Assembly (NCBI GenBank): GCA_009760855.2
Contig: WPIO01000045.1
Span: forward strand, 810,001-874,000
Length of the DNA stretch: 64,000 nucleotides
Reading direction: 5' to 3'
Source of the DNA: Cristatella mucedo
Lineage: Eukaryota > Bryozoa > Phylactolaemata > Cristatellidae
In this document: in pieces, positions 36,440-48,500 of the stretch
Layout of the letters: every line of letters starts with the position of its first letter
Numbering within the stretch: the first letter of the stretch is position 1
Program-made: the position numbers and the translations under genes
The notes under the pieces: model-generated
Seen by the model: only the letters and a program-made list of their open reading frames with translations
Databases searched by the model: none
What the model was told of the DNA's origin: nothing

Positions 36440-36650
36440 ATACATTGCATTACACTTGCATCCTGACGCTGTGCATGTCATGAGCTAACGATGTTATTCC
36501 TGTTATTTATTGAGCATGCTATCACCAACCATTCGATCGTGCTTCTTTGGTAGCAAATGCAAAGTGCCTAGACAGAGATTAAGTTCTCTGAGGATGCTAT
36601 TTTTATTATTATTATTACTATTGCTATTACATTACATTGGGCAGTAGTGA
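36440..36650 (+). mobile_element. Family A LINE tail
   Basis: TGCCTAGACAGAGATTAAGT then TCTCTGAGGATGC and (ATT)n. Only the last ~200 bases remain. Confidence 0.75.
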
Positions 36651-36706
36651 GCAGGCGCTTGGCAAACTACGAGAGCCTTGAGCTGCCGGCAGCACAGGAG
36701 CCTGGA

Positions 36707-36752
36707 GCATTCCTGTGAAGTGTTCCTGGAGCATTCCTGTGAAGCATTCTTC
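36707..36752 (+). repeat. Short direct duplication
   Basis: GGAGCATTCCTGTGAAG occurs twice, about 22 bases apart start to start. Confidence 0.8.
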
Positions 36753-36887
36753 GACTTTTATATGGCAGCCAACAAAACAAGCCCTTACGGGGCAGGGGCT
36801 GTGCCTTTAGCAGGAAGGACAGGCCCTTCATTTGAGCATGCATGTGGTCGCATTGCCAAACTCTGGACACACCAGCCAAGAATTACG

Positions 36888-36966
36888 GGTGTTTAGGGTT
36901 TTAGAGTTTAGCGTTTAGGGTTTAGAATTTAGGGTTTTTAGGGCTTAGGCTTTAGCGTTTAGGGCA
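36888..36966 (+). repeat. Degenerate TTTAGGG interstitial repeat
   Basis: About ten imperfect units of GTTTAGGG, AGTTTAGCG, TTTAGAA and GGGCTTAG. Seven-base telomere-like words, too diverged to be a working telomere. Confidence 0.75.
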
Positions 36967-37399
36967 GGCTGAACCTCCTCCGCCTAAATCCACCCTTGCT
37001 CGTATTCTTCGTTTTAATTAGTGAGTATTAGGACATAACTAGGTCTCTTGATGTCGAGCTATACTCAGTAGACCTCTGAGGTTTAACGCTCATTTGCAGG
37101 AACTCGAGGCACTCTGTAGTTCGCGCCTGCTTTGGCGGGTACGAACATGTGCCTGGCGGCGTCGAGCGGGACCAAACTTCCGCAGAACCAAACTGTATAG
37201 CTCGCAGCTGTTGGCTCCATTAGAAACCATCCTTCCAATCCATTCATTCCTCTAATTATACTGAGTTGATTTTATTTTAATAGAGCATGGACTTCACTTA
37301 ATCACATAATATGTATTCTAACTTATACATTTATCAACATAGGGGCAGATGTCCTACCCCAGGGTGGAAATGTCGGGGGGGGGACAGTCCTAGGATCCA

Positions 37400-37400
<1 letters not shown>

Positions 37401-37431
<31 letters not shown>
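37401..37431 (+). repeat. 31-base poly(G) run
   Basis: Uninterrupted G, preceded at 37375-37383 by a 9-base G run; a short duplicated word (AAATGTC) flanks both runs. Confidence 0.97.
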
Positions 37432-37432
<1 letters not shown>

Positions 37433-38354
37433 AATGTCCTACAACCGCAGCAAGCCGCCTACCCTCGCGAACAGCCAAGCTCGCTATGCTAATGCTTGGG
37501 TTTTCTGACCGTGCGACAAGCCTGCAGGGCGCTCCATGATCATCATTGCCTCGCTCCCTGTACACTGCCCAGATCGAGCTTCCTCGACCAAGACGTGCCC
37601 AGCAACGCTTGCATGAAAGCGACGCTTGCCGGGCACGACATCTCGCCTTTGGCAATCGCAGCTCGTGGCTAGCTCGAAAGTCCTAGCGGCAAAGAGCTTC
37701 ATGCTATCGCGGCACAGAACGGGTGCATTGGTGCTCGGAACGCTTCAAACTGCACTGCCTGCCGACGCATGCACGCCAGCATAGGCTCCATGTTTGAGAA
37801 TGAGGATAAAACTTCACCGGCTGCCGAAAACGGGCAAGGGGAAGACAGTGGCGTCGAAATGCTGCGAAGCGCCAACAAGCTCCACCGGGTTCAGCAAATG
37901 CAGTATCCCCAGCTTGACCTTCAATTCCAGCCCGTCTCGCTAGCGAAGCCAGCCACCAAGTTGGCTGTCGCTATACACCGGGAGCCGATAGCCTAGCCGT
38001 CGGCGGCCCTTCAGCGCCAGGGGGCGACCAGAGTGCTAGCTAGCTGGTGAGCAAGTGTGAGCCACCTTCATCAGCAGACACGGGGGGGGGGCAGAGCAGT
38101 ACCGAGAGGGAAGCGCTTGCTAGCTCGGCCACGTGGACCAAGCCACAGGGCCGCGTCCCTTGCAACGTCATACATAACCACGAAACGAAAGTGGCGCATC
38201 CCGTGTGAGACTGTGTTTGCGCAGCTCGCGGCGTCATCCATTTCGGCGACAAACACTCGCACGGTCGCCTATGCTGACCCAGCTGACGACGCCACCGAAC
38301 CGTGAGACGATGGCGCTCACGTTGCCGTGCTGGAAATTTCAAGTGTAAAGGCTT

Positions 38355-38418
38355 CTAAGGCACGCCAGCTCCGAGTGCCTCTGGCACGGTGGCTCCGGCT
38401 GGGCCTCGGAAGTGGAAC
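38355..38418 (-). CDS. SIRT5: SIRT5 exon 8 (C-terminus and stop)
   Basis: Acceptor TGCTCTAG precedes 38418. The first base completes a Gln codon with exon 7, then [20 protein letters not shown] is followed by TAG at 38357-38355. Human SIRT5 has FHFQGPCGTTLPEAL at this point, so this 64-base exon is a confident terminal exon. It ends about ten residues shorter than human. Confidence 0.92.
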
Positions 38419-40944
38419 CTAGAGCAGAAATTGAAGAGAAGAGGCCTCATTGAGCATCGTGACAATGAGATGAATGAACGAATCACATTCTCCCCCTTGG
38501 CCAGTCATGCTCAAGCCCTTCCAGCTGCAGTAGTGGGCGAATGGCTAGACACGAGAAACCTGCTCAGTCTGGGAAGCTACCTAGAGAAGCGTTCCAAAAC
38601 ACTGAGCTTCGAGGCAACATCCAGTCATGGGTGCAGTCGAGCTACTGAGGGAGAGAGAGACAGACATACATACAGAGACAGAGAGAGAGAGAGACAGAGA
38701 GAGGCAGAGAGACAGAGAGACAGGGAGACAGAGACAGAAATAGAGAGAGACAGAGAGAGAGACAGGGAGATAGACAGACAGACAGAGACACAGAGAGAGA
38801 GAGAGAGACAGAGAGAGACAGAGACAGAGAGAGAGAAAGACAGAGAGAGACAGAGACAGAGAGAGAAAGAGCGAGAGAGAGAGAGAAAAGAGACAGACGA
38901 CAGAGACAGAGAGAGAAAGACAGAGAGAGACAGAGACAGAGATGAATGCTCCATCTAAGAACAACAGCCCAAGGGGATGCAGCTTGAGTGGAGCTTCCTG
39001 AGCATAAGGAAGACAGCATGGTTGGCAGAAGGCACCCCTGAAAGGTGGCGGCGAGGCAGGGTAGGCGATTTCGTGAAAAAGCGCAGGTTCAAAGAGCGCT
39101 GGCTGGCAGGGCATGAGCTTGTGTGCAAGCGACTGGTGGGGCGACTGCAGCTAACAAACAGATGGCATCAGATAAAAGAGCTGAGGGGCTAAGCCGATCC
39201 CTACATTAACCTCACTGCCTGTTGACCTAGCCAAGAAGCTACAGCTGGCTGAATGACACACACGGGAGCTTATAAGGCGATCTGAAGGATGACAGAGCAG
39301 AAGGCGCTCAGCACCTGTGCAAAGCGGTACTCATGAACCGATTACCTCATCTACCAGGTAAATCACGGACGAAGCTAAAGAGGTAAAGTAGGTAAAGTGT
39401 CGTGTGCTGACACAGTGTCACACTGTGTGGCCGCGAGCAGCGACCTCGAATATCTTGGGCAGCCATGTCGAGCATGGCACGTGTCGAGCCCTGTGCCGAG
39501 CAGCTGCCGAGCGTACGTGCAAGCGGGCAGGGCAGCTTACAAGCTGCGTTACAAGGGCAAGCTGCGATACAAAGCAGCAGTGAGAAGTCACGTTGGCACA
39601 TTGCTGAGGCTCAGGCTAGGTTGGCATATAATGGCCAAGGCCAAGCAGCAGTGAGCATCTGAAGCATAATTATAAGAAAGAATTTATTGAGAGCCCCAAA
39701 GAAAGCCAAAAGTCTGTTGAGGTATTTTACGCAAGCTGAAAAGAAGGCATACTAATCGCAGCAGGAATAATAATGACTTTAAGACAACCGAGTCTTGATT
39801 CAGGCTATTTAAAACATCATGCAGTAGGAGCAATAACCAGGAGTTAATCACGTGCAAGCTATCACCCGTCTGCGAGCACATCATAGCACAGTAGAAGACA
39901 CTAGAACACTCGGAGTCACTGCTTAATAGGACCTCTGGCTAACTACGTGAAATGAATCATACACAGACAAGCAGTCCAATTAAAGAAAAATGCAAGAAAA
40001 AAGAAACTTCACTGGGGCACTATATATAAAAATGCCTATCGCTCGTGTCCTTAGTAAAAAAAATACACTTTTTCAGAAAACACGGGAGCACAGGGGAGAT
40101 TTCATTCGGACTGAACAAAGGCTGTAAGACATACGACGATGTTTGGCTTTCTTTTTGAACTTTATCCAATCAGAAGACGACGAGGTGTCAGGGGGTAGTG
40201 AGTTCCAGGCTTTGGGAGCTTAAATGAGGGCAAGGTGTCCGAGGGATTTGCTATTCGCTACAAGCATCACCCACGCAGCAGCACGATGAATGCATTCTGA
40301 TGCACCCATCAATATTTGCCAACGAGCGGCACAGGAGCCACTTACTGCACGTATGAGGTCGACGGTGTCGTTTCCACATTGAATTCCGCAACAGGAACAC
40401 CTCGTTCGGCAACAAATTCGGCGTAGCCTGCAGCCGGGTACACGATCGATGACGTGCCCACCTGGGGTGAAGCAAGCAACAAAAGATTGATGGACAAGCA
40501 CAGAAAAGCACAGACTAGCAAAATTACTGGCCTAAGGCTGAAAGTGATATAGTTCGAGAGCAAGCGATGGCGCGTAGCAGAGGGGGAGGGGTGGGAGAGA
40601 GAGCGAGAGAAAGAGAGAGAGACAAACAGAGAGATGGGATTGAGAGAGAGAAAGACATACAACAACAGATGGACAGCCAGACAAGTAGGCCGAGTCAAAG
40701 TAACATAAAGACAGGCAGAAAGAGGAAATAGACATTGAGGCAGGCAGGAGTAGAGTACTCATAAGTAGAGTAGAGTAGTCCTCAAGAGTAGAGTACTCAT
40801 GAGGCAGGCAGGAGTAGAGCCATAGAGAAAGAGCTAGAGATACAAGAGGGAGTGATAGAAAGGGACCGGTAGACATCAGAAGGGAGACACTGGGACAGGG
40901 AGCAGAACGGCAGTTAGACTAAGCGAGACAGCATCAGATAGTAC

Positions 40945-41005
<61 letters not shown>

Positions 41006-44000
41006 CATCAGAGACAGTGATTGAGGTGATATAAAGAGACAGAAACAAAACAATAAAATACTGGACGAAATTAGTGGTGAGGACAGGAATGAGGAGAGTG
41101 GGATAACAGCAGTAATGAAAGCTACTGTCAGCACCTGTGATGATATACTCACCACTAGGCAAAGATCGCAGTGACTCAACTCGGTATGAGCTCTTTCCAC
41201 CACCGAAGCATCCAGCTGCTCACCAAACCAGATGATGTCAGGTCGGAGCAGGCCACCGCAAGTTGATTGCCTACAGCTTAACACAGGCCATCGCATGTGT
41301 TTTACTGGTGTGTCTGGCAAAGGACTCTCCACTGAATTCAAATAAAACGGTGAAAGAGCCATGGTCTGTTGGAAAAACCTGTCTCTGCTCTCTCTCTCCT
41401 TCTTTTTGTTTTGTCTCTCCTCAAGCTACTCTTTCTCTTCTTCTCTACTCTATCTCAGCTCATCTCGTGTCAGTTGGCATTAAGCAGCTCATATTCATGG
41501 TCAAAGGTGATGAGGCAGTGCAAAAGAGGGGGCAGCGTTGCACTGCATAGCACAGTGAGTGCGAATGTCACAGCATGCTAGGAACCAGGCTGGCTTGCCT
41601 ACAACAGTCGCTATGTTGTCACGAGCAGCTGCCAGCATGGGATTGGCAAAACAAAACTGGCAGCTAATTTATCGTCTTGCTAAGACGAGCTATCCTGAGA
41701 AGGATTCATCGACGGTCAAAGTTCTCGAACACAATAGGGGCCAGTTCAATGGTCAGGTCCTCCATTAGATCTGTAACCAGTACCCACCATCGAACCAAGT
41801 CGTGAAAGCTGTCTGCGAACCACAAGTAGGGGCCACTGGCTGGTGGTTGGATAATGTGATAGTGGTAGTGTGGGGGTCCAGCCGGCGTAGTGCTCGGAAG
41901 GTCTAACGTACGAGGCTTGCCAAGTCGAGCCTGCACCGAATGCAAACAATTTGACGAACCTCACCACAAGATACATGAATTAAAATCCACTATGTTGTCG
42001 ACGTCACAGAAAACAGCTGTAGCAGGGTCTTATTTCTTTGTGCAAGGGTGTCTGGGCGCGAATGTGTATATGTGCACGCGACCTAGCGAGTGAATATAGA
42101 AGTACTCAATTTCATGTATCGTCACACGTACGCATGCAGCGTGCCCATTGGGTGGGCAGAATGGTGCAAAGGTTCAGCTGGGGGCAGAACATAAAATGCC
42201 TGGATGCCATGTCCACAGCAAAACCTGCGAGGCTCTGCAAGACTTTCAGTTTTGCAATTGCTGGAATGCTTCAGAACGTGTTGTGTAGGTGCATGCATCT
42301 ACAAGAAGACACGTGGTGCGATAAAGTGGACCGACCTTGCACCTGTTGCCCAGGCTGCTATACGCTAGCACTGGGCATTGCTCTATAAAACGCCTGCATG
42401 TGCGCCATCTTCATGTGGCTGGGCCTCGGAGGTGGTCCACGGTCTCAGCTTCCTTTTTGGAAAGTTTGACTTCGGTTCCAGCAGTCTGTAAGAACTGCTT
42501 ACACGGTATTCGAACCTCCATCTCAAAAAGAACAATGGTGCCCATGAGCACAAGCAGGGGTAGGGACTAATTAGCAGCCTGTGACTTAAGACAGCAGGCC
42601 TTTCACAAGAACTGCAATATCTCCAGCATACATAGAAGCACTACGAAGCCCCTCTTCCAACGTGGCTTGCACCATCCGGACACTATTCGGACACGTGAAA
42701 ACTGCAGCTGGAACGTTCACGTGTGAAGATGTCCCACCTAGATGTACTCAAGTACGTATATCAAATGTATTTTTACGAACTCGGTCAGTGCGAGTGCGAC
42801 CGTTCTGCAGGTACATGTAATGTAATGTATCTCCGTCTGTAACTCCACAAAGTCATAAAGACCATGTGGATGTTACGCAGGAGAGTTTTGTATAGCGCAC
42901 TCACAGCCTAAGCGGCTTTCGGTATGCATTCGGTAGCCAACAGACTTCGTCTCACGCAACAAAGAGAAATTGGGAAGCATAACAGAGTCAGGAGAGCAGT
43001 TGAGGTAGTGAGTAGCATGGAAGTAGCAGTTCAGGACTGCTGAAAAAGATGCGCCATAGTCGGCAGTTGGAGAGTAGTTGTCGTTGCGTAAAAATTGTGG
43101 AAGCGAGTTCCACAGTCTAGGACATGCAGAGCTAAAGCTTCTGTCGCCAACGGTCTTTAAGCAGAGGAATGAGACAGCTAATGTATTGTCCACACAGGAC
43201 TTGAAGACACAAAGAGGCTGAAACAGGTGCAGAATTTCAGCTAGGTACGAAGGAGCCAAGCCGTGGCGGGCCTTGTGGGTCAGCGTAAGAACTTTGCTCT
43301 GTATCCTTTGCTCAACCGGCAACCATCCTACATGCTGGTTCTTGAGACAGAATTAGGACACCAGCCCCTTTGGAACACAGATTCACGAACTTGTTAATGG
43401 CACTGCTGGCCAAAGCGATTGCTGCATGGTTTCTGCAAATAAAGTGCTGCAGCAAATTTGTTAACACAATAAGTATTGTGGCGACTTCCAGCGGTGCGAC
43501 CAAAGTAGAGAGTCTGGCTTTTAAAGAAGTGTAATCGTGTGACAGATTGGACAACTGCCTGCTGAAATCACAGTAGCTGTTGTCACTGAAGCCATCAATC
43601 CTGTGTCACTGCAGCAGGAAGCCTCTGGAACTCTTTCGGATTCGGTACTGCTGCACAAGTGTGCACGGTCATCTGTGAAGGAAGTGGAGCATATGAAGTG
43701 GTCAGCACTTCAGAAGCCCTTCAGCTACATGTGCCATTGTGTTAAGCCACGGCTAAATTTTACTGGCAAGGGAGAAGAGCTTCCTAGAATTGATATTAGC
43801 TAATAGCTTCACAAGTATTTTTTGGTGGCAAGCAAGCTGGCCGGCGTTACAAAAGAGGACGTGGCATACCCGAGGCAAGCTTAGCCATTTCATATAGCAA
43901 TGAGTAGTAGTTCAATACTTATAAGCTATATATGCGTTTATCCCCAATTGGCAGGTGCCAATTTTGTAAATTGTTAATGCAATGTGCTAGCTAAATCAGG

Positions 44001-44436
44001 TTTGAAGGTACCGCCTTCGGAAATGCAAGCTGACGATTGAGAAAATATTTTTCTAGAGTAGCACAATAGCAAACTTGCCTTACACTTGAGCAACTATTTA
44101 AAAGAGTCAGAGGAAACCCGGCAGTTGATGATCAGACATGGCAAATCTAAGATATTCCAGCTTGGCCAAGTTTCCGTGTAGACAGCGTAGAAATCGAAAG
44201 TGACATCGATCACAGATTGGTCATCCTGTTTCAGCTATTAAGATAACCAGAATTTCTACACCAATACAACACTCAACTGGATCTGTTACAACCAGTACTT
44301 GTTGATTCGTGGACTCCCACGGGTCCATGGATGGGCTTCAGTGGGTCTGCTAAAGTCGAATATAAACTGTACCGTGCATGTTAGGAGGCTACCAAGGCCA
44401 ACGACATCCAAGAAATTTTAGTTTTGCCATTTAGAT

Positions 44437-44477
<41 letters not shown>

Positions 44478-45480
44478 ATCTATCTATCTATCTCTCTTTA
44501 TCTCTTTCCCAATAACCTCCACATGTTTTGCCTCCTACTTCTCTTTTCTACCCTCAGCTTTAACCTGTTCTGACTCTGCCTAAAAGGACGGCACAAATAA
44601 TTACCTGCAAACCAAGATGGGTGAACTAGGTCAATACTCTCCGAATTAATCACCCAACGAATGCGATCCTGAGAATTGAGATTGAGTTTTCTTTGAGGAG
44701 TTAGCTGAAAATCACGTGACTTCAGCTTGTGTGAACCTGGTTTCCACCACTTCAGTTAGTGAAGCATGGCAACCACAACTAATATAGCACTACTACTATG
44801 TGATAGGCACACACAAGTATTCATTTTGCTTAGGCGTTATGTAGGAAGGGAATGTGTGCTTACACACCAGAAAAATGGCGTCGGCTCCCCTAATTTTTTA
44901 TGCATTTGAACCGACCTGGTCATTCACCTGTACATCCAAGCACGGTCGGCAGCAAGTTAACTACCACAGACTATGGGCAATTGTTGAGGAGATCGATGCC
45001 ACGTGCCTGGAGACTCGACACGCAGCACGCATCCCCGAGCCTCGGCTCACCTTCGCGTTCAAAGCCAGCATGCGGTCGACCGACAGCGCAGATGGGAGCA
45101 TTGCAGGTGCACGACCCATTGCTGGTGTGCCACAGATAGGACCGCAGCCAATGGGCCGCCGCACTGCTGACTGGCGGCGCCCCACATGCGCAGACGAGCT
45201 TGCAAGCAAAAAAGGACAGCAAATAAGGCAGCAGCTGGCCAGACGAGCGGGCGTGCTGAGCTGGCAGCTCGAGAAGGTCATCGCATAGAGAGCGCGCTCC
45301 ACTGGGCACACTGGGAGCCTCTTCCGTATGGGCACCCTCAGCGCTTCTGCAGACATAAAGATGGACCACTGGGCGACCGACGTGGGCGAGGCTCGCTGGC
45401 AATAGTGTCAGCCCACGGGCATGACTCGGCAGCGACACTGAGTGTGGCTCCCCGGTTGACGAGTTGCTCCTAAAGGTTCG

Positions 45481-45577
<97 letters not shown>

Positions 45578-48500
45578 AGAATCCACTAGAAGGCTGAACA
45601 CTCGATTAGCATCAAGAGCAACAGCTGAGTCGGCCATTCAGAGGCAGCGAGTTCAGACTCGGTCGGGCAGTCACACTGGGTGCCCTCTTGAGCCGTTTGC
45701 CAGGCGTGATCCAAATTGTGCGCTCGGCACTCAGGTAGGTAGAATCAAGGTGAAGGATGGGGAACACAGACCGTCGGCCAGCAACCGGGCAGCTGCCGAT
45801 CAGAAGAAGCAGCTTGCAGCTGCTGATCGTCAGGTCTGCAACTGAGTTCCGGCCAGATCAACTGCAGCAGTTTGCAACCTTGCGTTGGCCGAGCATGCTA
45901 TCTGCTAGAATCCGCTAGCCTGGACGGCAGCTGCTGCTGGTGTGGTCGCGCACAATAGGCAAGACTGTGCGGCAGAAGCAGCAACTAAGAACGAGTAGTG
46001 GCCATTGTTCATTACCCCAGCCTGTTGCTATTCCCACGGTCGAAAGGCCAAACCAGTAACTTGACACCGGCACTCACTATCAGCTTCCGTTGGGGAAACC
46101 CTGCAGTGTGGAGGGATGAAAAAGCCGAAAGACAATAAGCCCGAGCTACGAGCAGCAAAGAGCTCCACAGGAAACCCACGAGCTGGGTGCACGTGCGCAA
46201 ATGTTACCGTGGCAGCTGTGAGACAGGAATCGGCGGAGAGACGACAGAGTCTTCGGGAGAACTACAAAGAGCATAGACGTTAGCTAAGGAGCAACCATCG
46301 CATTTAACTATTTCCGCCGCACCACGAGGAGAAAGCTAAGATGGCAACCATACCGCCTGCACTGAGCAGCCACTCGAGTTGGCAGTTGCATTCGCAGCGG
46401 CGCAAGCTTATTCTGCTAAGATCCGCCACCAGGAGTGGCACGCGAAGGCACCGTATGAAGGCATCGCAAATGATAGAGCATACCCCCTGCCTGCTAGCGC
46501 TGCACAAATCGGGCTGTCGAAGTTGGCTTCCACGTGTCCACACTGGGTGCAGCGGGTCTTGAAGAGACTACCTGATAAAATAACCAAATTACAGGTAATT
46601 CACTTGCAAATTAGTCTGGGATGAAAGCCAATTCAACATAGCTTATAGTTGTGTACGACCAGTACTGACTCACATCTACATCCTAGGTCATACTGCACCA
46701 CAGCTGCCAAGCCAACCAGCACACTGCCTATTAAAACTGTCGTCTATGTAGCACAAGCCATAGCGCTCGGGTAGCTTGGCTGTGGTCATGGCAGGCCCAG
46801 GCAGGGGGACAAAAAAAGACGGCTTCAGAGGAAAACGATTGAATCAGTTATAATTATAACAATTATAATTAATAATAACTAAATATTATTAAATATAACT
46901 AATAATATTTAACACAAATAATAAAAACTGTATGTCGTTTGCATAGAGGAGAACTTGATCTCCATCCCTCTCAAGAGAATCAATATATCTGGGGTTCTAT
47001 ACATGCATGTTATCAAGCATGAAAGGAAAACTAAAATTGCACTTAGGACAGCATAAAAAAAGCAAACATGAAGACATTTGTGGCCACCATTTAGTGAGAC
47101 CTCCAGCTAGCTAAATGCACTGAAAGATGCACAAGTACACACGTAAAAGGGCAGACCGGAATGAAAAATGCATGTCTAAAGAGGCTAATGACACGACTTT
47201 CCATTTACAGGATCAGCCTCACACTTGCTGGACATATCGTGTACATTCAGCCATTAATTCTCCTAGCACCATGACAATTGCTACGAAGCCCCCATCAAAG
47301 TTGCTACACTTGACGAACTACAACAAGCCTGGAAAGCCCAATAAAGCACAGCAGACACAAAGTAAAGCAACATCCTCGTTTAATGGCAAATGCATGCCAG
47401 CACCTAGGTTTGCTTGCAAATGGCAGAAAACTCGAGACAGCACTTTTGACTGCTTGTGGGATCACTTCCGGCTTCGAACGAGGTAATAGTCTTTGAAGAT
47501 ACTTCTTCATATGATCGTCTCACTTTTGTACATTTCCAATGCCCTGGATTGTACATAAATGGGCAACTAACTTGCTGCATATATTGATGAAATCCGCATA
47601 TGGATGGCAGCAAACTTTCCTAAATTTAATGATAATAAAACCAGCTTACTAGTTATGAGCAAGCCATGTGTGATTCAAAAATTGGAAAGGTTAACGCTCA
47701 CAATTGGCTCTGCCAGCATATCTCCTGTTGAATCTGCACAAAATTTAGGTGTCATGTTTCAAACTAACCTTTCGTTAGATGATCACATCAGCTCCACAGT
47801 TAAATCTGCCTACTTTCAGCTACATAGCGTTGCTGAAATTCGGGCTTGTTTAGATAGGGATACCACATCTAAAGTGGTCATGTATTCGTGACATCCCATC
47901 TTGACTTCTGTAACTCACTGCTTGCTGGTCAATCAGCCTGTGCACTCAGGTGCTTACAGATTGTGAAAAACTCTGCAGCTAGGCTTGTTTGTAGTTAAAA
48001 TCAAAGTTACCATATATCACCACTTCTCGCCGACCTTCACTGGCTCCCAGTTAAGCAATGTATCGACTTGAACGTTTGTCACTCACTTTTAGGTTCCTTC
48101 ATTCTTTGGTTCCAGCCTACCTATCAGATCTACTGCCCCACCGGGCTAAGCCTCACACCACCTGCTTTTCAGAATCTAATTGTTTACCTAAATCTCGTAT
48201 GAACCTCAAGTCCTTTGGAGACCGTTCGTTTAGTTCGTATGTACCCAAAGCCTGGAACCCACTCCGAATTGCATCAAGACATCTGCTGACTGGTCCACAT
48301 TTAAAAAGAAACTAAAAAGCATATATATATATATATATATATATGACAGCATTTAGTGGTCCCTGTGATTCGACCTTTTATGTGATTACGCATGTTGACA
48401 CTGTGCATGCTGCCACTAACCATACTTGCATGCTGATCCTGTGCATAATAATAATAATAAAGCACTTGATAAAGCACCCTCAGAGAATCCAATCTCTTTC

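Noticed and set aside
38389-38958. 189-codon plus-strand frame
   Set aside because: Its first part overlaps the last SIRT5 exon on the other strand and the rest is the GA/GACA microsatellite.
40342-40698. 118-codon minus frame taken as one protein
   Set aside because: Only the last 38 codons are SIRT5 exon 7; the upstream part is intron rich in CT.
44854-45288. 144-codon plus frame inside SIRT5 intron 5
   Set aside because: No recognisable domain, and the overlapping minus frame is equally open; GC-rich chance frame is more likely.
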